A stretch of 14,159 nt of DNA, taken from Flavobacterium psychrophilum (lineage in GTDB: Bacteria; Bacteroidota; Bacteroidia; Flavobacteriales; Flavobacteriaceae). Below are positions 14,086 to 14,159 of the stretch, in pieces (the stretch's first letter is position 1; every line of letters starts with the position of its first letter). The notes beneath the pieces are model-generated. The model saw only the letters and a program-made list of their open reading frames with translations. It ran no database searches and was not told the origin of the DNA. The translations under genes and the position numbers were made by a program. The stretch is from positions 1 to 14,159 of the forward strand of contig CAMCTL010000084.1 of NCBI GenBank assembly GCA_945878515.1, written 5' to 3'.

Positions 14086-14159
14086 CATCTGACAGCTACA
14101 AACATACATCGGACAGCTACAATTAATCATCAGAATGTTACAAATTGTCTTCTGACAAC
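14086..14159. repeat. Tandem repeat with exact 21-bp period, cut by the window edge
   Basis: Three full units and part of a fourth start at 14086, 14107, 14128 and 14149. Each begins CATCnGACAGCTACAA or a variant, followed by 5 variable bases: CATCTGACAGCTACAA, CATCGGACAGCTACAA, CATCAGAATGTTACAA, then CTTCTGACAAC. A degenerate in-phase unit with CTGCAAAC may precede (14065-14085). A period of 21 bases, two helical turns, places every unit on the same face of DNA. It could be an iteron-like or operator array, or simply a minisatellite. The window ends inside it. Confidence 0.7.

Noticed and set aside
14086..14159. CRISPR array
   Set aside because: The spacing between conserved parts is only 5 bases and units diverge; no spacer-length inserts or cas genes.
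1..14159. tRNA, rRNA or known riboswitch
   Set aside because: No cloverleaf, rRNA segment or familiar aptamer core was seen on either strand by eye; a covariance search was not possible.

Overview
The window is AT-rich, with adenine-rich leaders instead of Shine-Dalgarno sites, a fused SecDF, and two perfect copies of the Bacteroidota -7 promoter word TAnnTTTG. Protein sequences look like those of Flavobacterium or a close relative. It appears to be chromosomal: core genes fill the left two thirds and more variable genes the right third.

Layout. 1-1770 (+): C-terminal 589 residues of SecDF, then a strong terminator. 1826-2269: non-coding, with a REP-like core nested inside a perfect 21-bp inverted repeat. 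2333-3628 (-): yidD then lgt, ending at a 15-bp-stem terminator. 3629-3987: divergent regulatory region with an 18-bp palindrome. 3988-4437 (+): secreted Spy/CpxP-like protein, sharing a bidirectional terminator with convergent pruA (4619-6247, -). 6248-6715: pruA promoter plus two palindromic repeat elements. 6716-9884 (-): a tight five-gene cluster. In transcription order it is TIGR03643/DUF2805, DUF2452, a cryptochrome/photolyase-family flavoprotein, DUF2071 (YqjF-like) and a 45-residue DUF2256 zinc-ribbon-like protein that is easily missed. 10167-11784 (-): a Crp/Fnr regulator upstream of an alpha/beta hydrolase. 11817-11964: a GC-rich palindromic island. 12011-13603 (-): a GmrSD/BrxU-like DUF262 plus HNH protein, probably a defence nuclease. 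13684-13887 (-): a coding-like C-terminal fragment with no start codon. 14086-14159: a 21-bp-period tandem repeat running off the window.

How the genes work together. SecDF, YidD and Lgt all belong to envelope biogenesis (protein export, membrane insertion, lipoprotein maturation), and the Spy-like protein probably acts in the periplasm. PruA performs the last step of proline catabolism to glutamate. The five-gene cluster looks like one light-linked module: a flavoprotein photolyase homologue with four uncharacterised partners, driven from one promoter upstream of the TIGR03643 gene. The photolyase lacks two of the three canonical electron-relay tryptophans and several classical lesion-binding residues, so it may not be an ordinary CPD photolyase. 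This cluster is the best candidate here for an under-described system. The Crp/Fnr-hydrolase pair, the DUF262 nuclease and the repeat-rich gaps look like accessory DNA.

All family assignments come from reading motifs and from memory of the families; no database search was run.
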